Source of the DNA: RGIG7213 sp045540335
Lineage (GTDB): Bacteria; Bacillota; Clostridia; Oscillospirales; CAG-272
Direction of reading: 5' to 3'
DNA length: 64,000 bases
Assembly: GCA_045540335.1 (NCBI GenBank)
Contig: JAZQHC010000010.1
Location: 1-64,000, forward strand
Below, one piece after another: positions 1-8,580 of this stretch. Made by a program: the position numbers and the translations under genes. The notes below the pieces were generated by a model. That model did not search any database and was not told the DNA's origin. It worked only from the letters and a program-made list of their open reading frames with translations. How positions within the stretch are numbered: position 1 is the first letter of the stretch; each line of letters starts with the position of its first letter.

Positions 1-17
1 CGGACAATAGACAAAAC

Positions 18-53
18 ACCCCCTGTTGTAGGATAATAACTACGACAGGGGGT
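18..53. repeat. strong stem-loop upstream of IS-like ORF
   Basis: Two 14-base arms (18..31 and 40..53) pair with a single mismatch around the 8-base loop GATAATAA. The stem ends just before the ATG at 60. Hairpins of this kind are common at the ends of, or just ahead of, small insertion-sequence reading frames. It could act as a terminator of incoming transcription or as an IS end. The structure is certain; its role is inferred. Confidence 0.6.
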
Positions 54-59
54 TTAACT

Positions 60-203
60 ATGCCAAGACAATATCAACACACGTTATCACTGCTACCTCA
101 AATCAAAGAAATGCTGAGAAAAGGAATGAGTCATCGAGAAATTGAGAAGAAATTAGGTCTGGTCGGAGATATAATCATCATGATTAATAAGGGTCTTATA
201 TAA
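60..203 (+). pseudogene. truncated transposase-type helix-turn-helix protein (IS remnant)
   Basis: A 47-codon frame starts at ATG 60. Its first ~36 residues (MPRQYQHTLSLLPQIKEML, then a helix-turn-helix with REIEKKLGL) resemble the N-terminal HTH of small transposase helper proteins of IS3-like elements. The family normally continues into a basic, Arg/Lys-rich segment, but here the frame runs into unrelated residues (IIIMINKGLI) and stops. No catalytic transposase domain follows. I read it as the left-over 5' end of an insertion sequence rather than a working gene. No good ribosome site precedes the ATG; the hairpin at 18..53 sits there instead. Confidence 0.55.
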
Positions 204-265
204 AAGAAAAAGAGTCATAAAGATTCTATAAGAATCGTGATAACTCATAAAGATTGCAGGAAATA

Positions 266-294
266 TTGAAATTTTGAATAATTTATGGTATAAT
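266..294 (+). promoter_or_regulatory. sigma-A promoter for the DUF4097 gene
   Basis: TTGAAA at 266..271, a 17-base spacer, then TATAAT at 289..294. This is close to ideal for the housekeeping sigma factor and lies 46 bases before the chosen start at 341. Confidence 0.7.
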
Positions 295-340
295 GCAGTC
301 AATTCGATAAACTTGAATTTGTAGAAAACGAGGATTGGTT

Positions 341-994
341 ATGAAAAAGTCAATTATATGGATTGTTACAATATCTATCCTATTATTAATTGCAGGTATC
401 GTTTTATACAGTTTGGCAAGGCCTTGTGAATTAGAAACGCACGAATACGAGATTTTAGAAAATTTCAAAGATATAAAAATTACAACGGATACCGCAGATA
501 TTCAATTCATCCTTTCCGAAAAACCAAACAGTTTCATTGTTTGTGAAGAAGAAAAGAATGCAAAGCATTCTGTCATAGTAAAAGAAAACACATTGCGAAT
601 TGAAGTTGATGATAACAAGAAATGGTATGAATATTTAGACATAAACTTTTGCACACCTAAAATAACAGTATATTTAGAAAAAAGTGTATATGGTAATATT
701 TCACTTGAAACTGATACTGGAAATATTTTGTTAGATAATATAATCGCAACAGGAAAACTGGCAACGGAAACAGAGACAGGCAATGTTAACTTTGAAGCCT
801 GTGATGCAAGCGAAGTATTTATAAAAACCGATACAGGTAATGTTACGGGAAGCTTCCTTACAGATAAAGTTGTTTTTGCTGAAAGCGACACAGGCAATAT
901 TGATATTCCAAAAGTAATCGCAGATGAAAAATGTGAGATTATCACAGACACAGGCAATATCAAAATCACTATCGAGCAGAAAAACAACAGTTAG
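341..994 (+). CDS. membrane-anchored DUF4097-type beta-repeat protein
   Basis: The protein has 217 residues: an N-terminal transmembrane segment (about residues 5-25) and then an extracytoplasmic part built from a repeated T(D/E)TGN motif, five copies at roughly 20-residue spacing (for example TDTGN, TETGN, SDTGN). This is the signature of the DUF4097 / adhesin-like single-stranded beta-helix family, whose molecular function is unknown and which often sits with stress or envelope regulators. ATG 341 has an AGGA site six bases upstream; a TTG six bases earlier is in frame but less well placed. The gene stands alone between an IS remnant and the convergent lysS, so recent arrival is possible. 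Confidence 0.75.
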   Translation: MKKSIIWIVTISILLLIAGIVLYSLARPCELETHEYEILENFKDIKITTDTADIQFILSEKPNSFIVCEEEKNAKHSVIVKENTLRIEVDDNKKWYEYLDINFCTPKITVYLEKSVYGNISLETDTGNILLDNIIATGKLATETETGNVNFEACDASEVFIKTDTGNVTGSFLTDKVVFAESDTGNIDIPKVIADEKCEIITDTGNIKITIEQKNNS

Positions 995-1033
995 ATAAAT
1001 TCCAATTTGTCGGTCTGTTTGATAAGAATATGC

Positions 1034-1080
1034 AAAAAAACACCCTATGACTTTTTATGGTCATAGGGTGTCTTCATTTT
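1034..1080. terminator. bidirectional rho-independent terminator
   Basis: A perfect 12-bp stem (1040..1051 with 1060..1071, CACCCTATGAC core) is followed by a T-rich tract on the plus strand and preceded by seven A residues, which give a T run on the minus strand. It can end both the DUF4097 transcript and the long minus-strand unit finishing with lysS. Confidence 0.85.
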
Positions 1081-1086
1081 TTCATT

Positions 1087-1107
1087 TGTCGTAAATGTGT
1101 CGTAAAT
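1087..1107. repeat. tandem 10-bp direct repeat, possible attachment or integrase-arm site
   Basis: TGTCGTAAAT occurs at 1087..1096 and again at 1098..1107, an 11-bp period. A degenerate inverted copy (TTTTACGGCA) lies at about 1147..1156, next to the lysS stop. Such short repeats beside a gene end and IS debris resemble the edge of an integrated element, but no integrase is present. Function is inferred. Confidence 0.3.
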
Positions 1108-1161
1108 CGGTTTTTGTAAGGTCTTGAAAACCCTGTAATACCGCTATTTTACGGCACTCTC

Positions 1162-2658
1162 TTAATCAATGGGCTTCATCGTGGGGAAAAGGAGTACGTC
1201 TCGTATAGAATAACTGTCTGTAAGAAGCATTACCAATCTATCCACACCGAAGCCGAGGCCGCCTGTAGGTGGCATACCGTATTCCAAGGCCATAAGAAAA
1301 TCTTCATCTACTTCTGCATTTGCACCGGTTGCGCGTTTTGCAGAAACTTGACGTTCAAAACGATCACGCTGGTCAATGGGATCGTTAAGTTCGGAGAAAG
1401 CGTTACCCATTTCACGTGCGTATATAAAGAATTCAAATCTTTCGGTGAAGGCAGGATCTTCGGGTTTTCTTTTTGCAAGAGGAGAAATTTCCACAGGGTA
1501 ATCGTAGATAAACGTAGGTTGAATCAATTTATCTTCAACGTATTCATCAAAGAATGCAGCAAGAACGTCGCCTTTAGCAGCGTTTTCTTCTACCTCTACA
1601 CCTCTTGCTTTTGCCCTTGACCTTGCATCTTCATCCGAGGTCCATTCGTAATAATCCTCGCCGGAATACATCTTAACTGCTTCTGCCATTGTAAGACGTT
1701 TCCAAGGTGATGCCATATTTATTTCAGTGCCTTGATAAGTTATTACGTCGCTGCCGCAAATTTTTCTTGTGATATGAACATACAATTCTTCTACAAGATC
1801 CATTATTTGATGATAATCGGCATACGCTTGATAAAGCTCGATAGAAGTAAATTCCGGATTATGTTTGATATCCATACCCTCGTTACGGAAAATTCTTCCC
1901 ACTTCATATACTTTATCAAAGCCGCCAACTATAAGACGTTTTAAGTAAAGCTCTGTTTCTATACGGAGATACATATCAATATCAAGTGCGTTATGATGCG
2001 TAACAAACGGACGCGCAGACGCACCAATCTCCAACGTATGAAGAACGGGGGTATCAACTTCCAAAAAGCCCTTTTCATCAAGGAAGGCGCGAAGCTCGCG
2101 AATAATTTGAGAACGTTTAACAAATGTGTCTTTAACCTCAGGATTAACAATAAGATCCACGTATCTGCGGCGGTAGCGGGTATCCTGGTCTTTCAAGCCG
2201 TGCCACTTTTCTGGCAAAGGTAAAAGAGATTTTGTCAAAAGAAGCAAGTTATGTGCGTGGATAGATATTTCGCCCCTTCTGGTTTTGAAAACAAAGCCTT
2301 CAAGACCGATTATATCGCCAATATCCCATTTTTTGTAAGATTCGAAAACTTCTTGACCCACATCGTCAATCTTGATATACGCCTGTATTCTGCCGGTAGC
2401 ATCGGCAATATCTATAAAATTAGCTTTTCCCATATCGCGGCGGGACATTATTCTGCCTGCGATTTTTACGGTTTTATTTTCAAATTCTTCAAACTGTGCT
2501 TTTATTTCCGCGGCATGAGCCGTAACTTCGTATTTTGTAATTTCAAACGGGTTTGCACCATTGTTTTTAAGAGTATCAAGTTTAGAGCGTCGAATAGCAA
2601 GCTCTGAAGAAAGGTCTTGTTCTTCGGTTGCTTCGGTGTTGTTGATTTCCTCGTTCAT
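1162..2658 (-). CDS. lysS: lysyl-tRNA synthetase, class II
   Basis: This 498-residue enzyme charges tRNA-Lys with lysine in the cytoplasm. An OB-fold anticodon-binding domain (about residues 50-150, with KIAGRIMSRRDMGKANFIDI) is followed by the class II catalytic core with motif 2 (RNEGMDIKHNPEFTS, about 257-271) and motif 3 (GLGFGVDRL, about 470). Length is normal for bacterial LysS. ATG 2658 was chosen because GGAAG lies eight bases upstream; an in-frame GTG at 2667 would overlap that site. It is the last gene of the unit, 24 bases after greA. No T-box leader is visible. Confidence 0.97.
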   Translation of the reverse strand: MNEEINNTEATEEQDLSSELAIRRSKLDTLKNNGANPFEITKYEVTAHAAEIKAQFEEFENKTVKIAGRIMSRRDMGKANFIDIADATGRIQAYIKIDDVGQEVFESYKKWDIGDIIGLEGFVFKTRRGEISIHAHNLLLLTKSLLPLPEKWHGLKDQDTRYRRRYVDLIVNPEVKDTFVKRSQIIRELRAFLDEKGFLEVDTPVLHTLEIGASARPFVTHHNALDIDMYLRIETELYLKRLIVGGFDKVYEVGRIFRNEGMDIKHNPEFTSIELYQAYADYHQIMDLVEELYVHITRKICGSDVITYQGTEINMASPWKRLTMAEAVKMYSGEDYYEWTSDEDARSRAKARGVEVEENAAKGDVLAAFFDEYVEDKLIQPTFIYDYPVEISPLAKRKPEDPAFTERFEFFIYAREMGNAFSELNDPIDQRDRFERQVSAKRATGANAEVDEDFLMALEYGMPPTGGLGFGVDRLVMLLTDSYSIRDVLLFPTMKPID

Positions 2659-2682
2659 TTTATTCACTTCCTTTATTTAAGA

Positions 2683-3165
2683 TTATTTACTGATTTCAAG
2701 AATAACGATCTGCATATCGCCTTTTGCAAGTCTTACAGTAACCGTATCGCCTACTTTTGCGCCGATTATTGCTTTTCCGATAGGAGAACTGTCGGATATT
2801 TTATTTTCGAAAGGATCTGCTTCGGTAGATCCAACAAGATAATATTCAACATCCTCATCGAAGCTGATATTGTGGATCTTTACTTTTGCGCCTACGTTTA
2901 CCCTGTCGGTAGTAATTTCGTGATCTGAAACTACGCGCATTCTTGAAAGCTTATCTTCAAGCTCGGCAATCTGTGCTTCGACCTGTGCTTGTTCATTTCT
3001 TGCAGCATCATATTCTGCATTTTCGGATAAGTCGCCGAATGAACGTGCAACCTTTACACTTTCACGAACTTCATTTCTTTTTACGGTACGTAAATATTCC
3101 AATTCTTCTTGGAGCTTTTTGTAGCCTTCTTCTGTAATAGTAATAATGTTTGTATTCTCTGCCAT
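2683..3165 (-). CDS. greA: transcription elongation factor GreA
   Basis: At 160 residues this is full-length GreA, which enters the secondary channel of stalled RNA polymerase and stimulates transcript cleavage. The N-terminal half is the antiparallel coiled coil with the tip motif DLSENAEYDAA (about residues 46-56), including the acidic pair needed for cleavage. The C-terminal half is the FKBP-like domain (IGAKVGDTVTVRLAKG). It lies between the S41 protease gene (25-base gap) and lysS, a greA-lysS arrangement seen in many Clostridia. Confidence 0.96.
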   Translation of the reverse strand: MAENTNIITITEEGYKKLQEELEYLRTVKRNEVRESVKVARSFGDLSENAEYDAARNEQAQVEAQIAELEDKLSRMRVVSDHEITTDRVNVGAKVKIHNISFDEDVEYYLVGSTEADPFENKISDSSPIGKAIIGAKVGDTVTVRLAKGDMQIVILEISK

Positions 3166-3190
3166 TTTAATAAAAACCTCTTTCTTTATT

Positions 3191-4561
3191 TCACTTATTT
3201 AATAATTTCAAAGCATATTGGAGTTGGTCATCATCCTCGGGTGATAACTTATACAAGTTGACCTTTGAAGCCTCTTCGGAAAGCTTTACCTCGTGATCTG
3301 GTACAATACCTTCCCCGTCAAAATTATCCGAAACGGGGGGATAATACAGCGCCGCAGTAAGATATATATACGACCCATCGCTTAATTTAAACGGTACTGA
3401 AACTGAGCCCTTGCCATATGTTTTTTCCCCTACGGATTTCGCCATATTATAATCCATAAGTGCAGAAGTAAACAATTCTGCCGCAGATGCCGTAGAATTA
3501 TTTACCAAAACAGCCATTGGAATATCAAGGCCCGGACCTTCCGAGGAGAAGATCTCCTCTTTACCGGATTTATCTATTATTTTGAACATCGTGCCCTTTG
3601 GCAACAAATATTTCAAAACGTTTTCAATAGAAGTTAAAGAGCCGCCCGTATTGTTTCGTACATCGAACAAAACGCTTTTTGCCCCTTTACTTGTTAAAGA
3701 TTCGATTGCCGTTTTAATTCCGTCCGGAGTATCGGCAAAGAAATTCGTTATCTTAATGTAGGCAACATCACCCATCAAGCTTGACTCGATAGTGGAAATA
3801 GTAAATTCACTTCTTGTAACGGTAATATTTTTCGTTTCGCCTGAAGAGGATTTTACAGACAAGGAAAGCTTTTGCCCTATTTCACCAAGCATCATATCAA
3901 CTGCTTTGGAATAGCCGACGTCAGCAACGCTTTTACCGTCAACCGAGGTTATGATATCGCCTTTTTTGACACCTGCATTATCCGCAGGAGAGGCTGCGTG
4001 GACTTTAAGCACTTCGATCGACTTTTCATCTTCGCCAACGGTGACTACAACGCCGATACCTACGGATTTATCGTTTAATTTAGCTACATGTGCCGCATAA
4101 TCCTCTGCGGTATAATACATACCGTAAGCATCACCCGTACCGTAAATATAACCGTTTATTAACGCTTTTTCTATATCTTCATCTGAAAAGTCGTAAACGA
4201 AATTATTCTTATATATCTCGTTTATTTCTTGAAGCTTGGCATCCGAAAAGCCTGTACTTGTAATAAGCTTTATTTGCCGTTGATACTTTTGCCCAACCGC
4301 AAGATAAGTTATCTGAAAAACAAGTATTGCCGTAAGCAGCATCAGAATTGCAGCATGAAAATAAGATATTGCGCGTTTCTTTTTTTGTTTTTCAACGGGC
4401 TTTTTTTCTTCTTCTTGCAATTCTACATTTTCTTCAAATATTTCTGCCTCGGTATTTTCTTCATCCTTTTGCGTATCGTCAAATTCGTTTAATTGTTCGT
4501 CTTGTTCTGTTTCGCTACAAGATGGTTCTTTTTCTTGAGGTTTAAGTTCGTTTTCGCCCAT
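3191..4561 (-). CDS. S41 family carboxy-terminal processing peptidase (CtpA-like)
   Basis: The 456-residue protein has an unusually acidic cytoplasmic tail (about 65 residues rich in E and D), one transmembrane helix (about 68-90), a PDZ domain (GIGVVVTVGEDEKSIEVLKV, then GVKKGDIITSVDG) and an S41 protease domain. The catalytic Ser is in NSTASAAELF and the Lys in GEKTYGKGSV. Family members cleave envelope proteins from their C-termini. ATG 4561 has AAGG nine bases upstream; the frame is also open from a TTG at 4570. It follows the M23 peptidase gene, so both products probably act on the wall or on division proteins. Confidence 0.9.
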   Translation of the reverse strand: MGENELKPQEKEPSCSETEQDEQLNEFDDTQKDEENTEAEIFEENVELQEEEKKPVEKQKKKRAISYFHAAILMLLTAILVFQITYLAVGQKYQRQIKLITSTGFSDAKLQEINEIYKNNFVYDFSDEDIEKALINGYIYGTGDAYGMYYTAEDYAAHVAKLNDKSVGIGVVVTVGEDEKSIEVLKVHAASPADNAGVKKGDIITSVDGKSVADVGYSKAVDMMLGEIGQKLSLSVKSSSGETKNITVTRSEFTISTIESSLMGDVAYIKITNFFADTPDGIKTAIESLTSKGAKSVLFDVRNNTGGSLTSIENVLKYLLPKGTMFKIIDKSGKEEIFSSEGPGLDIPMAVLVNNSTASAAELFTSALMDYNMAKSVGEKTYGKGSVSVPFKLSDGSYIYLTAALYYPPVSDNFDGEGIVPDHEVKLSEEASKVNLYKLSPEDDDQLQYALKLLNK

Positions 4562-4609
4562 ATTATGCAACCTTATATAAAAATTATCTTTTTCATAATT
4601 ACAAACTAT

Positions 4610-4647
4610 CCGGGCAAGTGTTAAAACCTGCCCGGCTTATTTTTTCT
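4610..4647 (+). terminator. hairpin with T-tract on the plus strand
   Basis: CCGGGCA (4610..4616) pairs with TGCCCGG (4629..4635) and is followed by CTTATTTTTTCT on the plus strand only. The flanking genes run on the minus strand, so as a terminator it would stop antisense transcription; read on the minus strand it is a hairpin without a T run between the M23 and S41 genes, possibly an mRNA processing or stability element. Confidence 0.45.
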
Positions 4648-4660
4648 ATTATATGCAAGA

Positions 4661-6043
4661 TCAGTCAACAAAATACTTCGTCTTACTGCCAAGCAACGAT
4701 GGGAAGAAGTTTTCAGGATCGGTATAATCGCCCCCGGGCGTAACAACAGCAAAATGCAAGTGATTACCCGTAGAAGACCCCGTTGTACCCACAAGGGCTA
4801 TTACATCGCCTTGCGATACCCTTTCGCCTACCTTAACCAAAAGCTTGGACGCGTGGGCGTAATACGTTTTATATCCGTTTGAATGGAGTATAACAACATA
4901 ATTTCCCAATGAGCTGGAGTACTTTGAAATAAGCACCGTGCCCGAATCTACCGCGTATATATTGTTACCTGCGGGTAACGCCAAGTCTATACCGTGGTGA
5001 TATACCCTTTTACCGCGATGGAAAGGATCGGGACGCCACCCGAAATTATCGGTATATCTTGCCTTTGCATAATCAACCGGGAAGCACCAGCCTTTTTCAT
5101 AGGTAAGATTTCCCGATACGAAAGAACCGTTACCGCCTTGCTGCTGCATTTGTTCTAACAGCTCTTGTTTTTTGCGCTCTTCTTCTTCACGGCGCTTTTG
5201 TTCTTCCAATTCCTCTTCCAATTCTTCTTTGGATTGAATATACTTGTCCTTTTCGGCTTCAAGCTGCTTCAATTCGTCAAGAACTGCAAGCTCGTCATCA
5301 TGAAGCTGGTCGTGTATTGACTGTGCTTTTTCTTGATCTTCAAATAATTGAAGAATATACTGTGCAGTTAATTCGGAAACCTCGTCAACCGTTGCCTTCG
5401 TTTGTTCAAGACTGGCTTTATTTTCGTTTTGTATAGCGTACATATCTTCCAAATCTTTCATTTGGCTTTCATACGTTACGATAAGGTTTTCGGTTGAATC
5501 AAGCAAATATTGCTCGTAATCCAAAATACTGCCTATATACTGTACGTTTAAAATAAAATCCGATATAGATCGGGACGTAAGAAGAATTTCTATGTATTTT
5601 AACTTTGTAGATCCCTGCTCGTAATTGCTTCTGAAAAATTCAACAAACAATTCTTTTTGTGTTTGAAGCTGTTTGGAGGTTTCCTCAAGCAATATTTTTT
5701 TAGCTGAAATATCCTTTTCGCATTGCTCGATAATGTCTTCTGTTATACTTAACTCTGACATAACGTATTCCAACTGAAGGTCAAGCAAGCGCTTTTTTTC
5801 TTTGTTGTAATCCGTTTCTTCGCGGAGTGCGGCAAGCTCTTTTTCAAGCTCCTTACGTTTATCTGCCAGCTCGTACTTGCTGTTGTTAAGCTTGTCGATC
5901 TCTGCTTCGGCGTTATTGATCTGGTCTTGTATTTTGTCAATATCGCTTTGCGTGATTTTTGCAGCACCTGAAATTGCGAAAGTGCCGAAAAGAATAGCAG
6001 CGGCAAGAACTGATACTATAACCTTTTTGAGTTTTATAATCAT
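4661..6043 (-). CDS. secreted coiled-coil murein hydrolase, M23 (EnvC/NlpD-like)
   Basis: The 460-residue protein has a signal peptide (to about residue 28), a long charged coiled coil (about 30-275) and a C-terminal M23 LytM domain (about 345-450) with the zinc motifs HHGIDLALP and GNHLHFAV, so the catalytic site looks intact. An AAGGA site is five bases before the ATG. The gene directly follows ftsEX. In known systems FtsX recruits a coiled-coil hydrolase or activator (EnvC in E. coli, PcsB in streptococci, CwlO in Bacillus) for wall splitting at division. This is the probable partner here, by position and architecture. Confidence 0.88.
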   Translation of the reverse strand: MIIKLKKVIVSVLAAAILFGTFAISGAAKITQSDIDKIQDQINNAEAEIDKLNNSKYELADKRKELEKELAALREETDYNKEKKRLLDLQLEYVMSELSITEDIIEQCEKDISAKKILLEETSKQLQTQKELFVEFFRSNYEQGSTKLKYIEILLTSRSISDFILNVQYIGSILDYEQYLLDSTENLIVTYESQMKDLEDMYAIQNENKASLEQTKATVDEVSELTAQYILQLFEDQEKAQSIHDQLHDDELAVLDELKQLEAEKDKYIQSKEELEEELEEQKRREEEERKKQELLEQMQQQGGNGSFVSGNLTYEKGWCFPVDYAKARYTDNFGWRPDPFHRGKRVYHHGIDLALPAGNNIYAVDSGTVLISKYSSSLGNYVVILHSNGYKTYYAHASKLLVKVGERVSQGDVIALVGTTGSSTGNHLHFAVVTPGGDYTDPENFFPSLLGSKTKYFVD

Positions 6044-6079
6044 AAAATTCCTTTCAATTCAAAATATGTAAAGCAGCCA

Positions 6080-7873
6080 TCAGACTTTTATGTGTTTTGC
6101 CAAAGAAATCTTACTTCCCAGCAGACAAACCATAGAAGCAACGGCAAGATAAGCGATCAACGTTTGCCACCAAATTTCAGAAAAAGGCGCAATGATCAAG
6201 AATGATGAAATATCCTGCCCCGACGTATAGATCAAGCTGCACAGATACCCGTATATTCCGTATTGCAGTAAATAGGCAATAACGGTGGATATCAGCCCTA
6301 TTATCAAAGATTCAAGCATGAACGGGAAAGAAACAAAGAATCCCGTTGCGCCGATATAGCGCATAACAAGTATCTCATCTTCCCTTGCGGAAATTGACAT
6401 ACCGATAGTATTCATAACGATTATAACTGAAATAAGTAACAATATTATGAAAAATCCGATAAAGATTACCATAACGGTATCTTTCAGATTCTGCAGCGTT
6501 GCTGCCGCATCAGCGGCATCTTTAACGCTTCTGATACCCTCTGTTGCCATAAGGCTGTCGCGAAGCTTGGATATACCGTCTATATCCTTATAAACAACCT
6601 TAAATGCATCTGAAAGCGGGTTATTATCAAGTGAAATATTTCCCGCGGGATTTTCTTCCCCGTCGGTAACCTGATCTTGTTGAACGTCTGTAACATCATC
6701 TTCCTTCGCCGCAGTGTCGGAAGGTTTGCTTGAAGTATCGGCACTTTCCGTATCTTCAGGCTCGGGAACGATTACAGAGGATACGATATCGTCTGTTTCT
6801 TCGTATTCAGACAATTCGTCCATATTAAAATCGATACTTTTAAGCGAATCTATATTTGATATCTCGCCGGTATATTTTATTCCTAATTCAAACGGGTCGC
6901 CGCTTGTGGCAACCACTATTGAAATATTGAAATTTTCGCTGATCAAATCGCCGTTTTTATCCACAACGACAGTTGCATAACCTGAAATCTTCGGTGTTTC
7001 TTCTGTGGGAATAGCACTTGAAAGATCAAACGCATCGATAACCACATCGGGATCAATGCCGTTCATTGTAACGGCATAACCCTTATCCGTTTCCAAAACT
7101 GTATAATTCGAAAAATCGGCTATCCAATCCATCCTATACAGCTCCATACAGTTTAAGGAATAAAACTCGTCAATCGTGATTTTGCCGCATCGGGGATCTT
7201 CACCGCCGACGTACAACACACCGTCGGTATAATATTTTGCATCAAGCACTTCGCCGCTGATACCGCTTTCGATAAGGAAATCAACTTTATCGCCATCACG
7301 GACAAACTGCTCGATACCGTTTATTTCAACCTCAACACCGAGCATTTCGGTAATAACGGTTGATTGATACGTATAACTGTTGTATTTTTGCCTTTTCGTT
7401 ATTGCATCAAAAACGATCTTTCTGCCGTTATTGGTGCTTTCAGACGTATCCTCTTCAGGCTTTACCGGGCCTGTAACAACGCTGTTATCCGTTGATGGCG
7501 TCGTTTCGGCAAAGTTTGATTTTTCAAAATATTCAAGTATCTTTGGGAAAGAGGCGTATTGCTTTATCTGTTCGGCAAACGCTTCTTCCTTGGAAATAAA
7601 GGTTACACTTTCAACATTTTCGTAGCCCTTTATTTTTTCTTCGATTACTTTTTCTTCACCGTCTTGCAGATCGTAATCGCACATGCACACGATTTCATTT
7701 AAACCGTCAAGCGCGTCAAGGTTTTGGTAAAGGTTGTAAATCAAAAGGCCGAAGCAGCCTATGATAAGTAAGCACGACGACAAAATAAGAATAGAGGCAA
7801 TAGACATAAAGCTGTTTCTTGCAAAGCTGCGCACGCTTCTGTCTGCAAGGTATGTAAAACTGTATTTACGCAT
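6080..7873 (-). CDS. ftsX: cell-division ABC permease FtsX with large extracellular insertion
   Basis: FtsX relays ATP hydrolysis by FtsE across the membrane to activate murein hydrolases. Helix 1 (about residues 21-47), the conserved start of the external loop (SKEEAFAEQIKQY), and the conserved loop end (NPLSDAFKVVYKD) with helices 2-4 (about 460-595) are all typical. Between the two loop halves lie roughly 300 extra residues (about 125-425), doubling the normal ~300-residue length. The insert is beta-rich, with acidic low-complexity linkers and segments such as YYTDGVLYVGGED that recall LolA/LppX-like lipoprotein folds. The start overlaps ftsE by eight bases (ATGCGTAA), so translation is coupled. 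Confidence 0.9.
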   Translation of the reverse strand: MRKYSFTYLADRSVRSFARNSFMSIASILILSSCLLIIGCFGLLIYNLYQNLDALDGLNEIVCMCDYDLQDGEEKVIEEKIKGYENVESVTFISKEEAFAEQIKQYASFPKILEYFEKSNFAETTPSTDNSVVTGPVKPEEDTSESTNNGRKIVFDAITKRQKYNSYTYQSTVITEMLGVEVEINGIEQFVRDGDKVDFLIESGISGEVLDAKYYTDGVLYVGGEDPRCGKITIDEFYSLNCMELYRMDWIADFSNYTVLETDKGYAVTMNGIDPDVVIDAFDLSSAIPTEETPKISGYATVVVDKNGDLISENFNISIVVATSGDPFELGIKYTGEISNIDSLKSIDFNMDELSEYEETDDIVSSVIVPEPEDTESADTSSKPSDTAAKEDDVTDVQQDQVTDGEENPAGNISLDNNPLSDAFKVVYKDIDGISKLRDSLMATEGIRSVKDAADAAATLQNLKDTVMVIFIGFFIILLLISVIIVMNTIGMSISAREDEILVMRYIGATGFFVSFPFMLESLIIGLISTVIAYLLQYGIYGYLCSLIYTSGQDISSFLIIAPFSEIWWQTLIAYLAVASMVCLLGSKISLAKHIKV

Positions 7874-8546
7874 TATACATACCCCCTACCCTATCTTCTG
7901 ATATCATGCCGTCGTTTATAACTACAACGCGTTTTTGGAAACGGTCAACCAATTCTTTATCGTGCGTTATTACGATAACCGTTCTGCCGTTGCTGTTAAG
8001 CCTGATAAGCATATTCATTACTTCCAAGCTCATTTTCGGGTCGATATTGGCAGTAGGCTCGTCTGCTATGATGATACGCGGATTGTTTGCCAAAGCCCTT
8101 GCCATAGATGCCCTTTGTTTTTCACCGCCCGACAATTCTGACGGGAAATGATTCATTCTATGCTCAAGATTAAGCAAAGCCAACAATTTGGGAACGCGTT
8201 TTTTTATAATTCGGTTCGGTTCGCCTACGGTGCGCATTGCGAAAGCAACGTTTTCGTACACCGTGCTTTTTTCAAAAAGCTTAAAATCCTGAAATACTAC
8301 GCCAAGCTTTCTTCTGTAAAACGGAACCTTTCTGCTTTTGAGGGAATTCAAGTCGTAATCATCTACGCGAATAGTCCCCTCTGTTACTTCTTCTTCGCGA
8401 AGCAACAATTTAAGAAGTGTAGATTTTCCCGCGCCGGAACGGCCGACTATAAATACAAAACTTTCATCTTCTATGGTAAGATTAACGTTTTTAAGCGCAA
8501 CTGTACCGTTGGGATACACCTTAGAGACGTTCTTAAGTTCTATCAT
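7866..8546 (-). CDS. ftsE: cell-division ATP-binding protein FtsE
   Basis: A 226-residue ABC ATPase with Walker A GRSGAGKST (about 35-43), signature LSGGEKQR and Walker B IIIADEPT, all intact. Length and sequence fit FtsE (opening MIELKNVSKVYPNGTVALKN). It forms the cytoplasmic half of the FtsEX complex with the overlapping ftsX. An AAAAGGA site precedes the ATG. It lies 34 bases after the PucR-type regulator gene and appears to be co-transcribed from the promoter at 9734..9762. Confidence 0.96.
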   Translation of the reverse strand: MIELKNVSKVYPNGTVALKNVNLTIEDESFVFIVGRSGAGKSTLLKLLLREEEVTEGTIRVDDYDLNSLKSRKVPFYRRKLGVVFQDFKLFEKSTVYENVAFAMRTVGEPNRIIKKRVPKLLALLNLEHRMNHFPSELSGGEKQRASMARALANNPRIIIADEPTANIDPKMSLEVMNMLIRLNSNGRTVIVITHDKELVDRFQKRVVVINDGMISEDRVGGMYNA

Positions 8547-8580
8547 TTAGTATCCTTTTATTCATGGGGGGGAGGGTGGA

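Noticed and set aside
335..340. TTG at 335 as start of the DUF4097 protein
   Set aside because: The AGGA site overlaps it; ATG 341 has the proper six-base spacing.
1087..1161. Firm attachment site
   Set aside because: Only one side is visible and there is no integrase; listed only as a low-confidence repeat.
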